DNA of 64,000 bases from Acanthochlamys bracteata (taxonomy: Eukaryota > Streptophyta > Magnoliopsida > Pandanales > Velloziaceae), in NCBI GenBank assembly GCA_019914995.1, contig CM034128.1, positions 4,962,501 to 5,026,500 of the forward strand, written 5' to 3'. The notes under the pieces were generated by a model. The model made no database searches. It was not told the DNA's origin and saw only the letters and a list, made by a program, of their open reading frames with translations. A program made the position numbers and the translations under genes. Positions within the stretch are counted from its first letter, which is position 1. Each line of letters opens with the position of its first letter. This document shows positions 1-11,700 of the stretch, piece after piece.

Positions 1-2728
1 GATTTTATCATAATTTATTTCTGCAAATGTACGTCTGTTGTTTATCGTCTAGCAAATAATCTGTTCGATACACAGAAACTAAAGCTTACTCAAAACAATC
101 TCACAAATTATATAATATAAAAAAAATTATTTGTCAAACTACAAATATGTTTGAAAAGCAAATAATCGAATAGTGAAATTTTTAAAAGCTAGATGTGATA
201 AAATAACTGAAATTTAAAAATCTACCGTTAGTGTCATTTGCATGATTCTTTAAATAAATGTAAGTTTTATTATTAACTACTGGGTAGATTTCATACATAA
301 TATATTGGTCTAGTACATATGTCATATTTCAAATTCTCATCCTAACTTTTGTCCAATTTAAAATTAACTATCTTTAATATTTTCTAACTTTAATCCAATC
401 TAAAATTAAATAAAAGATGCATTGAGAATTGTGAAATATCATACAATCATAATATCTTTGATTAAGAAAATACAAATCACAATTATTAACCCTACATGTT
501 TTTGTTTTGTTCTGATTGGTCCTTACAAACATAATTAGATAAATACTTTAAAATTTGAAATTGATGAAGAATTTGAATCCAAAATCTAAATTTAAAATAA
601 TAGAAAGATTAACAACTCGCAAAGTATCAAATTATTATTTATCATAACATATTCAAAATTTCAAGCAAATTCAACTATGATTTCACCACAAATTTTAGTC
701 CAGATTTTCAGTTACTCATATTAATACAAACAATAAAATTTATTGAAAATAAATATAAAAGAAGAAAAATCAAATCTGAAGTATAGCAATGCTTACAGTC
801 TTCTCGCTCCTTGTTCTCTATTTTCTGTCCGGCGTCCCAACTGTGGCCCGTCATGGAGCTCGATCTTGCGATCCCCATGATCTTTCTGTCCTTTGATTAC
901 CCTCTTATACATCTATTTTATTGCTCAATCTAAGCTAGAAATTCACTCTCCTTCAAAGATTGAAAACAACAAAAGAAAGAAATAAGGGAGAAGAAACAAA
1001 TTTTTCCAAAATTAAAGCTCAGATTTAGTTGAGTATTTCAACCTTGGGAGAATTTCTTACTGCTGAAATTCTTCTGCTAAGTTGACTTTCCACTTTTTTG
1101 GAGTTAGGGCCGCAAATAGATTTAGACTTGATTCGGTGGAGTGGGTGTCGCGCTCCTTTAGCTCAGCAAGAAACTCATATATTTAGTTGTTTAAACAGAA
1201 TTTTATCTTAATAGGAAGTCCAGCTAATTTTCTTAGCTGGCAGGTATTTAGTTAAATATGGGCTTTTCGTTAATCCTTTCTCCTTCTTTTAAGCATCATT
1301 TACTCCTTTATATATAATAATTTGTACATGTATAAAGGTAACATAATTTAGCTTGCATATAAATACCAATATTTAAAATATAGCATAAATATACTAAAAA
1401 ATGCTTACATTACACTTCTATTACCTATTTTGGTAAATTGTGACTATATTCGATTATATAGGAAGCCCATAGAAAAAAACGTTTGAATCAATCGCTTTGA
1501 ACAGTTTAATATCTAAAAGTATAACATTTACAATATTTAAAAACAAGATAATATTTAATTATTATATATTTCAATTTAAATATGTTTTTTATCTCTTTAT
1601 GACTTTGTGAGATCCTTATTCATTCATAAGCAACCACGAAAACTATTATAACCTTTTCTTAAGATGTAGGATAATTTATATCCTTTGTTCTATCTAGAAG
1701 CCTGATGATCTTTTTGTTCGAAAAAAGTTACAAGCAGTGCATATTCAATATCATTTAATAGCTAATAGGTTATCATGGACTCAGACAATTTTACACAATA
1801 TTACTCTATTTGTTTAGCCGAATAAAGATATTTTCGATCATAGTCAACATACTTACACATTGCCATTTACGCCTCTGAATATCACCTATCATAAAACCTA
1901 TTTTAGAAAACAGAAATGCAAATCAAATTTGTATGAGATTTGTGAGAAAAAATTCTGTTATATGCCAACATCCGCTAATCTAAACTTTCCTTTTTAACTA
2001 TCAATAGAACTAAATATGAATATCACACTTATACAACTGTTTCAATTACAGCTAATCTATTAAACAAGATAAAATAAATATCAAACAATCGTGTGTGATC
2101 TATATGATATTTTACTTAGACCATGTACAATCTTGTGTGTGTTTAACCATATTGTGTGAGAATAATATATCCTGTGGATGCGATATGTGCAATAACCTGT
2201 GTGATAGGTTGTGCAACATTTGCGACCCTTCTTTTTGTAAAATTTATCATTAGCATTTTTCTTCTTGTTTAGTCTAACAAATTTCAAAATTTGTTCTTAT
2301 TTTTTTGTGTGAAATAAGTATTTATTTACTACTACCGTTATTACCTGGCTCTTAATATTTAATAATGAGTCATACATAATAATAATAATATAGATATAAA
2401 GAATAATAACATTAAAGACATATAAAGTATTTTTTGAAGTCATTGTTAATATAGTACGAGAGCTGGTGAAATTTTTCAAATTGAGAGCAGACACGTCAGC
2501 GAGATGGTGTTTGAGTAGAAAAGTTTTGAATGCAATTTTTTTCTTTTGAGCAAAAATATCTATGTTTCCTTAAAATCTGAAATTGATTGTACTTTTAGTT
2601 TTTGGTTACTAAAATGATGATAAGAAAATAAATTTTAAAAAGTAGCCTAAATAAACAATGTGAACTAATTGTGAAGGTGGATGTGCCCAATTAATCAAAA
2701 AAGCTTTTCGTTTAAAGTGTTGTAGCAG
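1..2728. other. Intergenic, AT-rich, no gene seen
   Basis: I see no open reading frame of believable coding character on either strand and no tRNA-like cloverleaf. A slightly GC-richer patch at about 780-1170 (Cys/Arg-codon-like text followed by a purine-rich leader-like stretch) could be a captured gene fragment, but no family is recognisable. A TGTG-rich patch lies at about 2090-2220. Confidence 0.6.
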
Positions 2729-2731
2729 TTA

Positions 2732-2964
2732 GGGGATGTTTCCCTACACTGTACATTTTACTTTTTTCAAACTAAAATTTAATATAAAATAAATAAATAT
2801 TTTAAGATAAATTTTTTCTATCAAATTTTTTTTGAAATTTAATTTTAAAACTTATTATTAATACAAAATGAATACAGAAATTTATTTTTTATTAAATATT
2901 TAAATTAAAATTAAAATTTTTTAAACTCAATTTTCAATAAGTTTAGTTTAAAGTAAACCCACCC
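2732..2964. mobile_element. Tourist-like MITE (233 bp)
   Basis: The element starts GGGGATGTTTCCC and ends GTAAACCCACCC, so the ends are imperfect inverted repeats. It is flanked on both sides by TTA (2729-2731 and 2965-2967), the target duplication of PIF/Harbinger-derived Tourist MITEs. The interior is almost pure A/T and has no coding capacity. Confidence 0.55.
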
Positions 2965-3211
2965 TTAATGATTAACAAAACTGCATCTTTACATATCTTT
3001 TTGTCGATTAGTTTGCAAACGCAGTCGACTATAATAGCATTGGCAATTTGAGTCCCTGTGTTGATGGTGAATTGAGGATCTAGGCCTGTTAAGGGCCTAA
3101 TAAAACAGACTTCAAACTTCTTGGGCTTTCTGTTAATAGATGTGTTTTTCGTCGGTTAGAAATATAGAATGTGTGAGAGGTTTTTGTTTCTGAGATGAGC
3201 AACTAAAGTTG

Positions 3212-3213
<2 letters not shown>

Positions 3214-3241
<28 letters not shown>
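3214..3241. repeat. Poly-T run
   Basis: An uninterrupted run of about 28 T. It could be the reverse-complemented poly-A tail of a retroposed sequence, but no SINE or LINE body is recognisable to its left, so it is annotated only as a homopolymer. Confidence 0.85.
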
Positions 3242-3244
<3 letters not shown>

Positions 3245-3649
3245 CACAGCACAGCACTATTACAACATCATCTACCATGGCGAAAAAGAGTATCGGTATT
3301 ATCAATCACACTCACACAAAAAAGATTGTTTTATTTTTTGTATTGATAGCTAGCTAGTTACAATTTTGCTTGCTTTCTTTCTTAAACAAAAGCCTCTCGA
3401 CTAAGTAGATATGATTACTTTGAGTTCTTACTCAACTGATGAATTGGCGATATGAAACAATTGACATGTAGCAGTGTTCATTCTGTTATTTTCCGCAAGG
3501 TCGAATAGTCATCGATTGAGTGTTGGAACCCATTGGAGAATTACAAATGGAATCGAGTGATTATGTTTTTCAACCTCTGAAAAGAAAAGGGCTTCAAAAA
3601 AGTAGCTTTTTAAAGAGACGTTTTTATATATTTCAAATAAATAAACTTG

Positions 3650-3654
<5 letters not shown>

Positions 3655-3685
<31 letters not shown>
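3655..3685. repeat. (TA)n microsatellite
   Basis: A perfect TA dinucleotide tract that runs into a short TGTG stretch. It is a simple repeat likely to be length-variable. Confidence 0.9.
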
Positions 3686-3691
<6 letters not shown>

Positions 3692-3744
3692 ATATATTGT
3701 ATAATTTAATTATATTTTGTAATTAAAAAGTTTAATACTATGAG

Positions 3745-5654
3745 AAGGATTTTTTGTAAACAAAAAATTGAAATAGAGATGGGAGAAGCGCTGCTAAACA
3801 TGCACAAAAAGTGGTATTTCATTTAAGTTTGGTGGCAGGCAAGAGCTTTAAAATCTTTCTCCATCTCTAAAGTTGGATTTTAAGAGAATATCATTTGCCA
3901 TGTAATCACTTAAATTATCACTAAGAAAGTTCACCAAAAGCAATTTTTAAATTACCAGCTTGTTTTCTTGCTTACTATTATATACAACCATCAAATCGAG
4001 ACAAAAGGAATTCTTTGTACCTTATACACGCATGTACGTACATATACCAAAACCTGCAAAGACAAAAGCAAAACATATTGGGCCCTTGCCTAAACCACTC
4101 ACCCACTCTCAACATATGAATAGATCATGAACTACCATACAGTTTTTTCGATGGTTAAGTTTGTTCATCATCAAAAAGATATATATAGCGACATATATAA
4201 CTTGCAATTTTCTCGCAATGGTCCTACGACGTGTGCCTAAGGATAAAAAAAACTAATAAAGAAACAGTCAATATATACGATAATCACTAGCATCATATAT
4301 ACACAGTCTTCCATCAAGTGATCTCCTCAATTATTATCGTTCTCGTCATGAATCAAACAGTTCTTCAAGGGTCTTTTTGGCCATCAATGAGTTGCAAACA
4401 AGCAACTTGTCATACATCTCTAATTACTTCCATCTTGGAATCGTTACCTCCTGCTACATCTTGTTACAAGTTATACCAAAAGAGTTTGAGAATATTAAAC
4501 TAGTGATAGAATGTAACCTTTCTCTTCTAGCTGTGCTAACTCTAATTTTAACAACCAGAATAACTATATTATAATAACAAAAATTTACTTTGCTTACTGC
4601 AAGAAAATATCTCATGTTTTACGTAGAAAATAGAAAAAAACATTTACGAGGCAGAGGAAGGAATATCAAATGCAGGTGCCGCAGTAACGTGTTGTCGTAT
4701 AGCGAAGGTGTGAGTGTGACCTGCTGGAGAAGAGCGATTTGTTTATTTGTTTCTTGGTAGTGCTGCGATATGAATGGTTAGTGCTTTGACCTTTTTGCTA
4801 ATTTGGGACCCACTTATCCGTCGAAATGACGCATCGATAGCGACTGCATAATGGGACCCGCGCCCACCGAATCCTCCTCGATAAAAGACTTTCGACTTCA
4901 ATTTTTTTTATTTTTTTTATTTTTTACTATTTCGTTAACAGCGGACAGCAATTTATGAATCACCTCTCGGCTATTTTGCCACTATAACCGGGTTGTCACT
5001 GTTTTGTGTTAGCTGAATTAATTGAGAGTACATTTAGTTTACCTCTGTTTTATGGATGAATGTAATTGTTAATTGAGTTAAAAGAAAGAGTTAGAAATTT
5101 ATATTTAACTAAATCACTCGTAATATTATTTCTCTAAGATTTAATTTATTTGTTAAGATAACATTTTTATTGGAATATTTTAAATAATATTTATAATATT
5201 TTAATATTTTTTTAGTGCATAGACTATATTTGATGGTTTGTGAGATGATATTAATTTGATTAAATGTAGAACTTCGAGAGTGCAAAATATATTATTTTCT
5301 TAATTTTACTTAAATATGTTATCAAATGGTACCTTTTTATAAAAATTAAGAGCAATATTCAAACAACAAACATCATGTAATATATATGTTTCCTTTTGTG
5401 TTTTGAAACTCTTTTGAAGTCTAAGTTTCAAACAGATTCTTATAATAATAGTAACACTAACATTTTGCAAAATGATGATAATTAGATGATCAAATATGTT
5501 TAAAATACATATGTTTCACTTACATGTTAGTAAAAAATTCTAGCCGTGCATTTAAAGATTTATTGATATAACTATATGTCCAAATGCAGACTCATAAACC
5601 TCATCATGTTCTTCAATCGTCTTTGCTGTACCTTCTTCCTCATAAGTTATAGAC
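3745..5654. other. Intergenic, no gene seen
   Basis: Only short, non-conserved reading frames occur here. A GC-richer patch at about 4650-4890, ending in a T-rich tract, differs in composition from its surroundings. It carries no recognisable protein in any frame. Confidence 0.55.
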
Positions 5655-5657
5655 TTA

Positions 5658-5928
5658 GGATCCGTTTGGCAGTCCGTTTCATAAGCTGCTTATTGATTTT
5701 TCTCAACTTTTCTCCATTTCATATTTTTTAATACATATTTTATAAGTATATAAAAAATTTATTTAAAAATTTAGAAAGTGTAGAAAAATTCTACGAAGTG
5801 AGATCTTTTTATTGCATATTTTTATTATTTTTTTTGAAGTAAAAAAAATATAGCTCGTTTTTCAAAAAAAACAAAAATACTTTCTATTTTACAAAAGTTT
5901 CATTTCATAAGTAATTCCAAACGCCCCC
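5658..5928. mobile_element. Tourist-like MITE, family 'CGTTTGGCAGT' (271 bp)
   Basis: The ends GGATCCGTTTGGCAGT and CCAAACGCCCCC are inverted repeats. TTA flanks both sides (5655-5657 and 5929-5931), as expected for a PIF/Harbinger-type insertion. The body carries AGATCTTTTTATTGCAT, which recurs in the copy at about 24.02-24.28 kb and, inverted, in the copy at about 14.23 kb. This is the reference copy for the most abundant small repeat family in the window. Confidence 0.75.
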
Positions 5929-6161
5929 TTATTGCAGCAATCTTACGGCTCTAACTATAGATTGTCAAACGTCTTTCAAGTATCTAGCAAAATTCGTCAA
6001 AATTTTAATAACGATGGCGAAAGTCTAACCACTACTACTAAATCAAGTTTTTCTAATTTAACTAAAAAAATTTATTACTTATCTTAACTCTGTGTTTGGA
6101 TTGAGGGAATGGAGGTGAAGGAGAAATAATTCCCGTACACTTCATGTTTAGATGAGGTGTT

Positions 6162-7013
6162 TAGGGGTGGCAATATATAACCCGACCTGAAAATCCGATT
6201 CGAAACCGACCTGTTTAATCAGGGTTAGGGTTGAAAAATTTGACCCGTATAAATATATGGGTTGGGTTAGGGTTGAACAAATTTGACCCGGTTATTAAAT
6301 TGGTCAACCCAAGTTAATCCGAAATTGACCCATCAATCCGAAATATCACCTTTTGAAAAAACAATTTTTGATTTTTTCTTACCGTATAATAAAATATTGA
6401 TAATAAAAATAATCGATACTAATTATTTACAAACTATTATATTAAAATATATTTATAATTAATTCTTTATTTTTATATCTTAGTAAAATAGTATAAGATG
6501 AAAATTATAATATTATCGAAAGTATTACTATGTAGGTATTTTTAATGACGAATTTAGATTTCGTATAAAGGTTTTTATGAAAATTTTGTTAGATAGATAT
6601 ATTTATCAAAATTTTTATCGAAATTATTAACATAGTATTTGAATCATAAATTTCAGCTGTTATCATATATTTTTTAAAAATAAAAATAATATATTTTTTT
6701 ATATTGTAAGGACCGATGAAGACATTAAGGAATGTTGTTGAATATAATTATATCTTGTCAGTAAAAATATCGTGCAATTTCATTCGAACTGATCTTATAA
6801 TTTCACTAAAACTTAAAAATATAAAATTAATAATAATAATTTTAATTATTAAATGGGTCGATCCGAATTTGATCCGGTTATTAGTAGGTTGGGTTAGGGT
6901 TGACAATTTTGACTCGTATAAATTTATGGATTGGATTAAGGTTGAACAAATTTGACCCGATTATTAAATAAGTTAATTCGAAACCGACCCATTAATTCAT
7001 ATTACCACCCCTA
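6162..7013. mobile_element. Non-autonomous hAT element, copy 1 (852 bp)
   Basis: The termini are TAGGGGTGGCAAT and ATTACCACCCCTA, nearly perfect inverted repeats of the hAT type. The 8-bp target duplication GAGGTGTT is identical on both sides (6154-6161 and 7014-7021), which fixes the borders and the superfamily. Both subterminal regions contain many GACCCG/CGGGTC-type motifs, probably transposase-binding repeats. No transposase frame is present, so movement would have needed an autonomous partner. A second, more diverged copy lies 844 bp downstream. Confidence 0.85.
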
Positions 7014-7526
7014 GAGGTGTTCTTTTTTAAGAGAGAAAGAGTATATGAGAAAAAAATGGTAGAAAATGCACTATTGGTGGGTTAAAACAAAACAGCTCAA
7101 AATAGGGTATAACAACGTGGACAAAAGTGCCCGCCTTTCTTGGTCTTATAAAATTACAGTCTTGATTTCATTATATTTGATTATTAAATAAGTACCATCA
7201 TATAGTCAAATTTTATTTTTTTATTATTTCTTTCCTCGCTCCGCGGTCGCATGCTATGAGGATGGAGTGACTCGAGGATGGAAAAGGCTATCTCGTGGGA
7301 AGAAGTATAGGGATCTTCGTGGAAAAAGCCATCTCCATCACAAAGAAAGACCATTTCAGAGGGCAATTTGTCACAGGGACAAAATTCTGTCCCTTCAATG
7401 CTATCGTTGAGTTTCATATTATCATTAGTTTTGACATCTCATACTACAGTTGAGATGTACATGAAATTTTGCGGTCTTAGTTACAAGCATTGTTTGAAGG
7501 CTTGAATTTGAACCAATAGGTATTAT

Positions 7527-7774
7527 GTAGTATTTGGGAGTGCTTTCTAATTTTTTTCATTCTAATTTTTCATTTCATATTTACTAATAATTTTTTTATA
7601 ATATTTTAAAATTATTTTTTTAAAATTTTATAAAGTCTAAAAAAATTCTTATTGTAAGATTTTATTATTTTACATTTATTTATTTTTTGAGGAATAAAAA
7701 GCTCGTCCTCAAAAAAATTTCAAAATACTTTTTATTTCAGAAAAAAGTGTTTCATTCTATTTTGAAAATCTCCT
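7527..7774. mobile_element. Diverged Tourist-like MITE
   Basis: The segment begins GTAGTATTTGGGAGTGC and ends AAAATCTCCTA. Its interior matches the layout of the 5658-5928 family: an A/T-rich body, an AGATTTTATTATTTT-like centre, then AGCTCG before the right end. No clean target duplication could be assigned, so the borders are approximate. Confidence 0.45.
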
Positions 7775-7856
7775 AAGTTTATTATTAATCTAATGGTCTC
7801 GTCTCATTGTCTTGTACGTCTTCTTCATGTACTTAGTAGAAATCCTTATATTTTAT

Positions 7857-8730
7857 TAGAAGTGTCAATATATAATCCGATCCGAAAATGCGATCCGAAA
7901 TCGACCTATTTAATCAGAATTAAAGTTAGAAAATTTGACCCCGTATAAATATATGGGTTGGGTTAGGGTTAAACGAATTTGATCCGATTATTAAATAGGT
8001 CGATCCGGATTAATCCGAAATTGACCCATCAATCCGAATTATCATATCTTGAAGAAATAATATTTGATTTTTCCTTTCCGTATATTAAAATATTTGACAA
8101 TAAAAATAATCGATAATAGTAATTTATAAATTATTAAATTATATGATATTTATAATTAATTATTATTTTCATATATTAATAAAATAGTGTAAGATGCGAA
8201 TTATAATATTATCGAAAGTGTTACTATATAGGTGCTTCTGTAATGACAAATTTGAATTTCATATAAAAATTTTTAACAAAATTTGTTAGATAGCTATGTT
8301 TATCAAAATTATTATCGAAATTATTAGTATATATCTATAATCATAAAATTTTAGCTGTCACCACATATTTTCAAAAAATAAAAATAAAAATAAAATTTTT
8401 TTTGATATTTTAAGGATCGATGAAAATACTAAATAATGCACATTATGACGGCCATTCACTATATCTCGTCACTAAAAATATTGTGCACTTTTATTTCAAC
8501 TGATCTTATAATTTTTCTAAATTTTAAAAATATAGAATTAAAAATTAATAATTTTAATTATTAAATAGGTCGATCCGAATTTGACTCGGTTATTAATAGG
8601 TTGGATTAAGGTCAGATAATTTTAATCCGTATAAATCTATGTATTGGGTTAGGATTGAACGAATTTAATCCGGTTATTAAATAGATCGATCGATCCGTAA
8701 CCGACCTACGAACCCAAATTGCCACCCCTA
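7857..8730. mobile_element. Non-autonomous hAT element, copy 2 (874 bp)
   Basis: This is homologous end to end with the element at 6162-7013, sharing the ATATATGGGTTGGGTTAGGGTT region and the terminal GACCC motifs. The left end has decayed to TAGAAGTGTCAAT; the right end is ATTGCCACCCCTA. The flanking 8-mers TATTTTAT (7849-7856) and CATTTTAT (8731-8738) differ at one position, as expected for an old hAT target duplication. There is no coding capacity. Confidence 0.8.
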
Positions 8731-8738
8731 CATTTTAT

Positions 8739-11700
8739 AATCACTTGATGAAAATCTTTTGTATTAGATTCTCAATTACAGTCACGGAAGTATCAATAGT
8801 TTCTTTATTGCAAACTTCTTACATATGACACCCTATATTCGGGTTGATGATTAAAGATGACTTCAAATAAGAAAGGGTATTTATATCTTTTCCAAATCGT
8901 TTCTCTTTGCCATATTTGTTCCAACTCTTCTAATTCAAATACAATTCACTCTTTACTCTTCTATACTCTTACTAGTTTATCCAAACAATATTTAGTCTCT
9001 ACTCTTTCTTTCCTTTCTCTCGCTTTCCTAACTCTTCCTTCCATTCCCTTTTCTCTTCCTTATTATTACGCAATCAAGAAACAACTTAAGAATAATATGA
9101 TGGGTATGTAAAGAGTACATTAATATTTGTACCTCTATTGTATAGTTAGAATGAGATAAAATATAATTCACATGATTCGCATGAAAAAAGAAATGTCCAA
9201 TTTAAAAACACAAATTAGATTAGTTGAATGTAGATGCATGTTTAATTCTATCTTGTAGAAGAGTGTAACTAAGTTATTTAATTAAAGGAAGAGAAATATA
9301 ATTTATACTCTTTTGAGAATGGATTAAGTTAGAAGAATTTACAAATAATTTACCAGGTTAGTTATCTGTAAAAGAAAAAGGTGCTATAAAATAAAAATTA
9401 ATCGATACCAACTGAAGGTTATACTTGACTTTAACTTTCAGTCGATACACATATTAGTGATAGAGTTAAGTATATGATACCACCAAAGACAATATCTTTT
9501 GATAACTGTAAATTTTGACATTAGAGGACGTTCTTCTAGCAAAAAGTTAGTTATTAAAAAATAAGTTAATTATAAATAGTACCGTTGAAAAAGTGAGTTT
9601 AATTTTTATTTTGTTGAAGAAGTGAGCTGAAAAATAACTGTGTTTGTTTGTATTGCTGAAAGTGAATTCTTAGTTAAAAAAAAAAAAAAAAGAAAGAGTT
9701 ATAAGGATGATAATAATACACCAATTTAGAGAAATGCTTTTTTCAGTATTATTTGGATTAATCGCTCTACCGTAGTATTTAACACCCAAGAAGAACATGG
9801 GTAACATATGTATTGTAAAATATAAATACTTTCATTTAACTAACTCAACTGAAAAGAATTGGGTTTGCCTTTTTAAAGTAATTTTTGACAAGTAAGATCT
9901 ATTTTACGCTAATCCAACTAAGTTAAATAGAAAAGAGTAAATTAGAGGCAACTACTTCAAAGAAATAGTATAGTTAGACTGACAAAAAATGAGTAAAGAG
10001 TATTCGACAAATAACAAACCTTTTCGAAGTTGTTGTTTGAAGTCGTATATACGAGGCACAAATTTGTTTACTTGTTTTAAATTTGTCTATATATTAGAAC
10101 TATATACAACTGAATTACCATCTAATTAATAATGTCTATTTTACAAGTCATTGAACTTTGCTTAGGACTGTTTAAGAAAAAAATTATAATGTCATTTGAA
10201 AGAGCATGCTCTGTTCCTTACAATCGTTAGATTTAACACTTACTTAGATAATTTATAGCAAACATGTATTCCAGGACTATCCAATAATTTCACTTTACTT
10301 AGATATAGAACTTCTATTCATGGAACTTTTAATACTCGCATTTTTCAAAAAATTCCATTTTAAAATTTTTTTATTTCTAAATTTCTTATTTTTTTTGTTA
10401 TACCAAAAATTTATTCCAACACAAATTTTCGGAGATCACACTATGCTTTTCAAAATTCTTACGAGTATCGGTAGAAGTAGCTCTGACAATAATAGCTAGC
10501 TAGATTCCTGCTATTATTATTGAATCGAATTTTCATAGTATAATTAAGAACATTATAAATTGTTTACAGTAACATGATCAATATTGAAAGTACCGATCCG
10601 ATTGTTGACCCAAATTGATCAGATCATGGGACTGAGACTAGACTTATAGGCTTGTCATGGGTTTATGTCTCGAAAATGCCTAGCACATTCTTCCTAACTC
10701 AAAAACTTCCATAACAGTTATGATCCTTGCTCTCGTCTATCATTAACACCAACAGCATCGACAACATTCATTAATAATATCAACAACATCAAACTAGAAG
10801 AATGCAGAACAAATTCTAAATTTATAAGTACATATAGAACCAATTTACACCGAAAACATTGCAAAGATGTCACAATCAGATATGGAAATACAAGTTCAAA
10901 GAAGTAGTGAAAGCAAAAAACTTTCAAATTAGTAAATACAAAGTAATCGAGAATGTTGACGACTTCCTCGAAATTGAAGTGGATTACGATGACAGAAACA
11001 ATGACGATGAAAAATACCAATATTTTGACAACTCAGCGAAATTCAATAAATATCTGCCTACCAAATCCTCCACCGTCGAGGAAACATTCAATCATCATCT
11101 GCAAAACTGAATTCAACTGACAAAATAAGAAAGAATTTCATACTCGAATCGTTATTCATCTTCAGTTTACAATAACTAAATAATTCTTGATAGATTGTCG
11201 ATGACCTCGATTGGGACCTTGATGATTCCGTGAAAATTGTGAGGGAATGAAGATGCAGCAGAGAGAGTGTAGTGGCGAGATACAGTAACGCAAAAGGAAG
11301 TTGTTGGAAGCATCAACAGAGCTCCGAAAGTGAGTCGATGAAGATCGATCGACAACCGCTCGAATCAACAACGAAGAGAAAATCTAGCCAGAAACTCTAG
11401 TTGGAGAAGGAATCTAATAGAGAGAAGACGTAACCGGAGACTTTAGCTAGTATTGGAGCCACTCGAGAATGTCGAAAACCTAGCCGGAGTCATCGAACAA
11501 GATAGGGAGAAAGCGAGTGATGAGGAGCAATCGCAGTTATCGAAGTGTCGAGAACCCGATCAGTTGGATTAGGTTAGGTTAAATAAAACATTTTATATTT
11601 TTATTTATTTCGGATTAATTTGTACGGGTAGTCCGAATCAGTCCAATTCAAAGCAGGTCAATTATATGAACGATTTATTTTGTACATCTAAATCATTTTG

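Noticed and set aside
6220..6920. Telomere-like GGGTTAGGGTT text
   Set aside because: It is part of the subterminal motifs of the hAT element and does not occur as a tandem TTTAGGG array.
8857..9111. 84-codon plus frame rich in Ser, Leu and Thr
   Set aside because: It arises from a CT-rich stretch just after the second hAT element; low-complexity peptide with no supporting signals.
10718..11110. Overlapping 100-codon minus and 83-codon plus frames
   Set aside because: Neither peptide shows a recognisable domain; they overlap on opposite strands inside a repeat-like segment.
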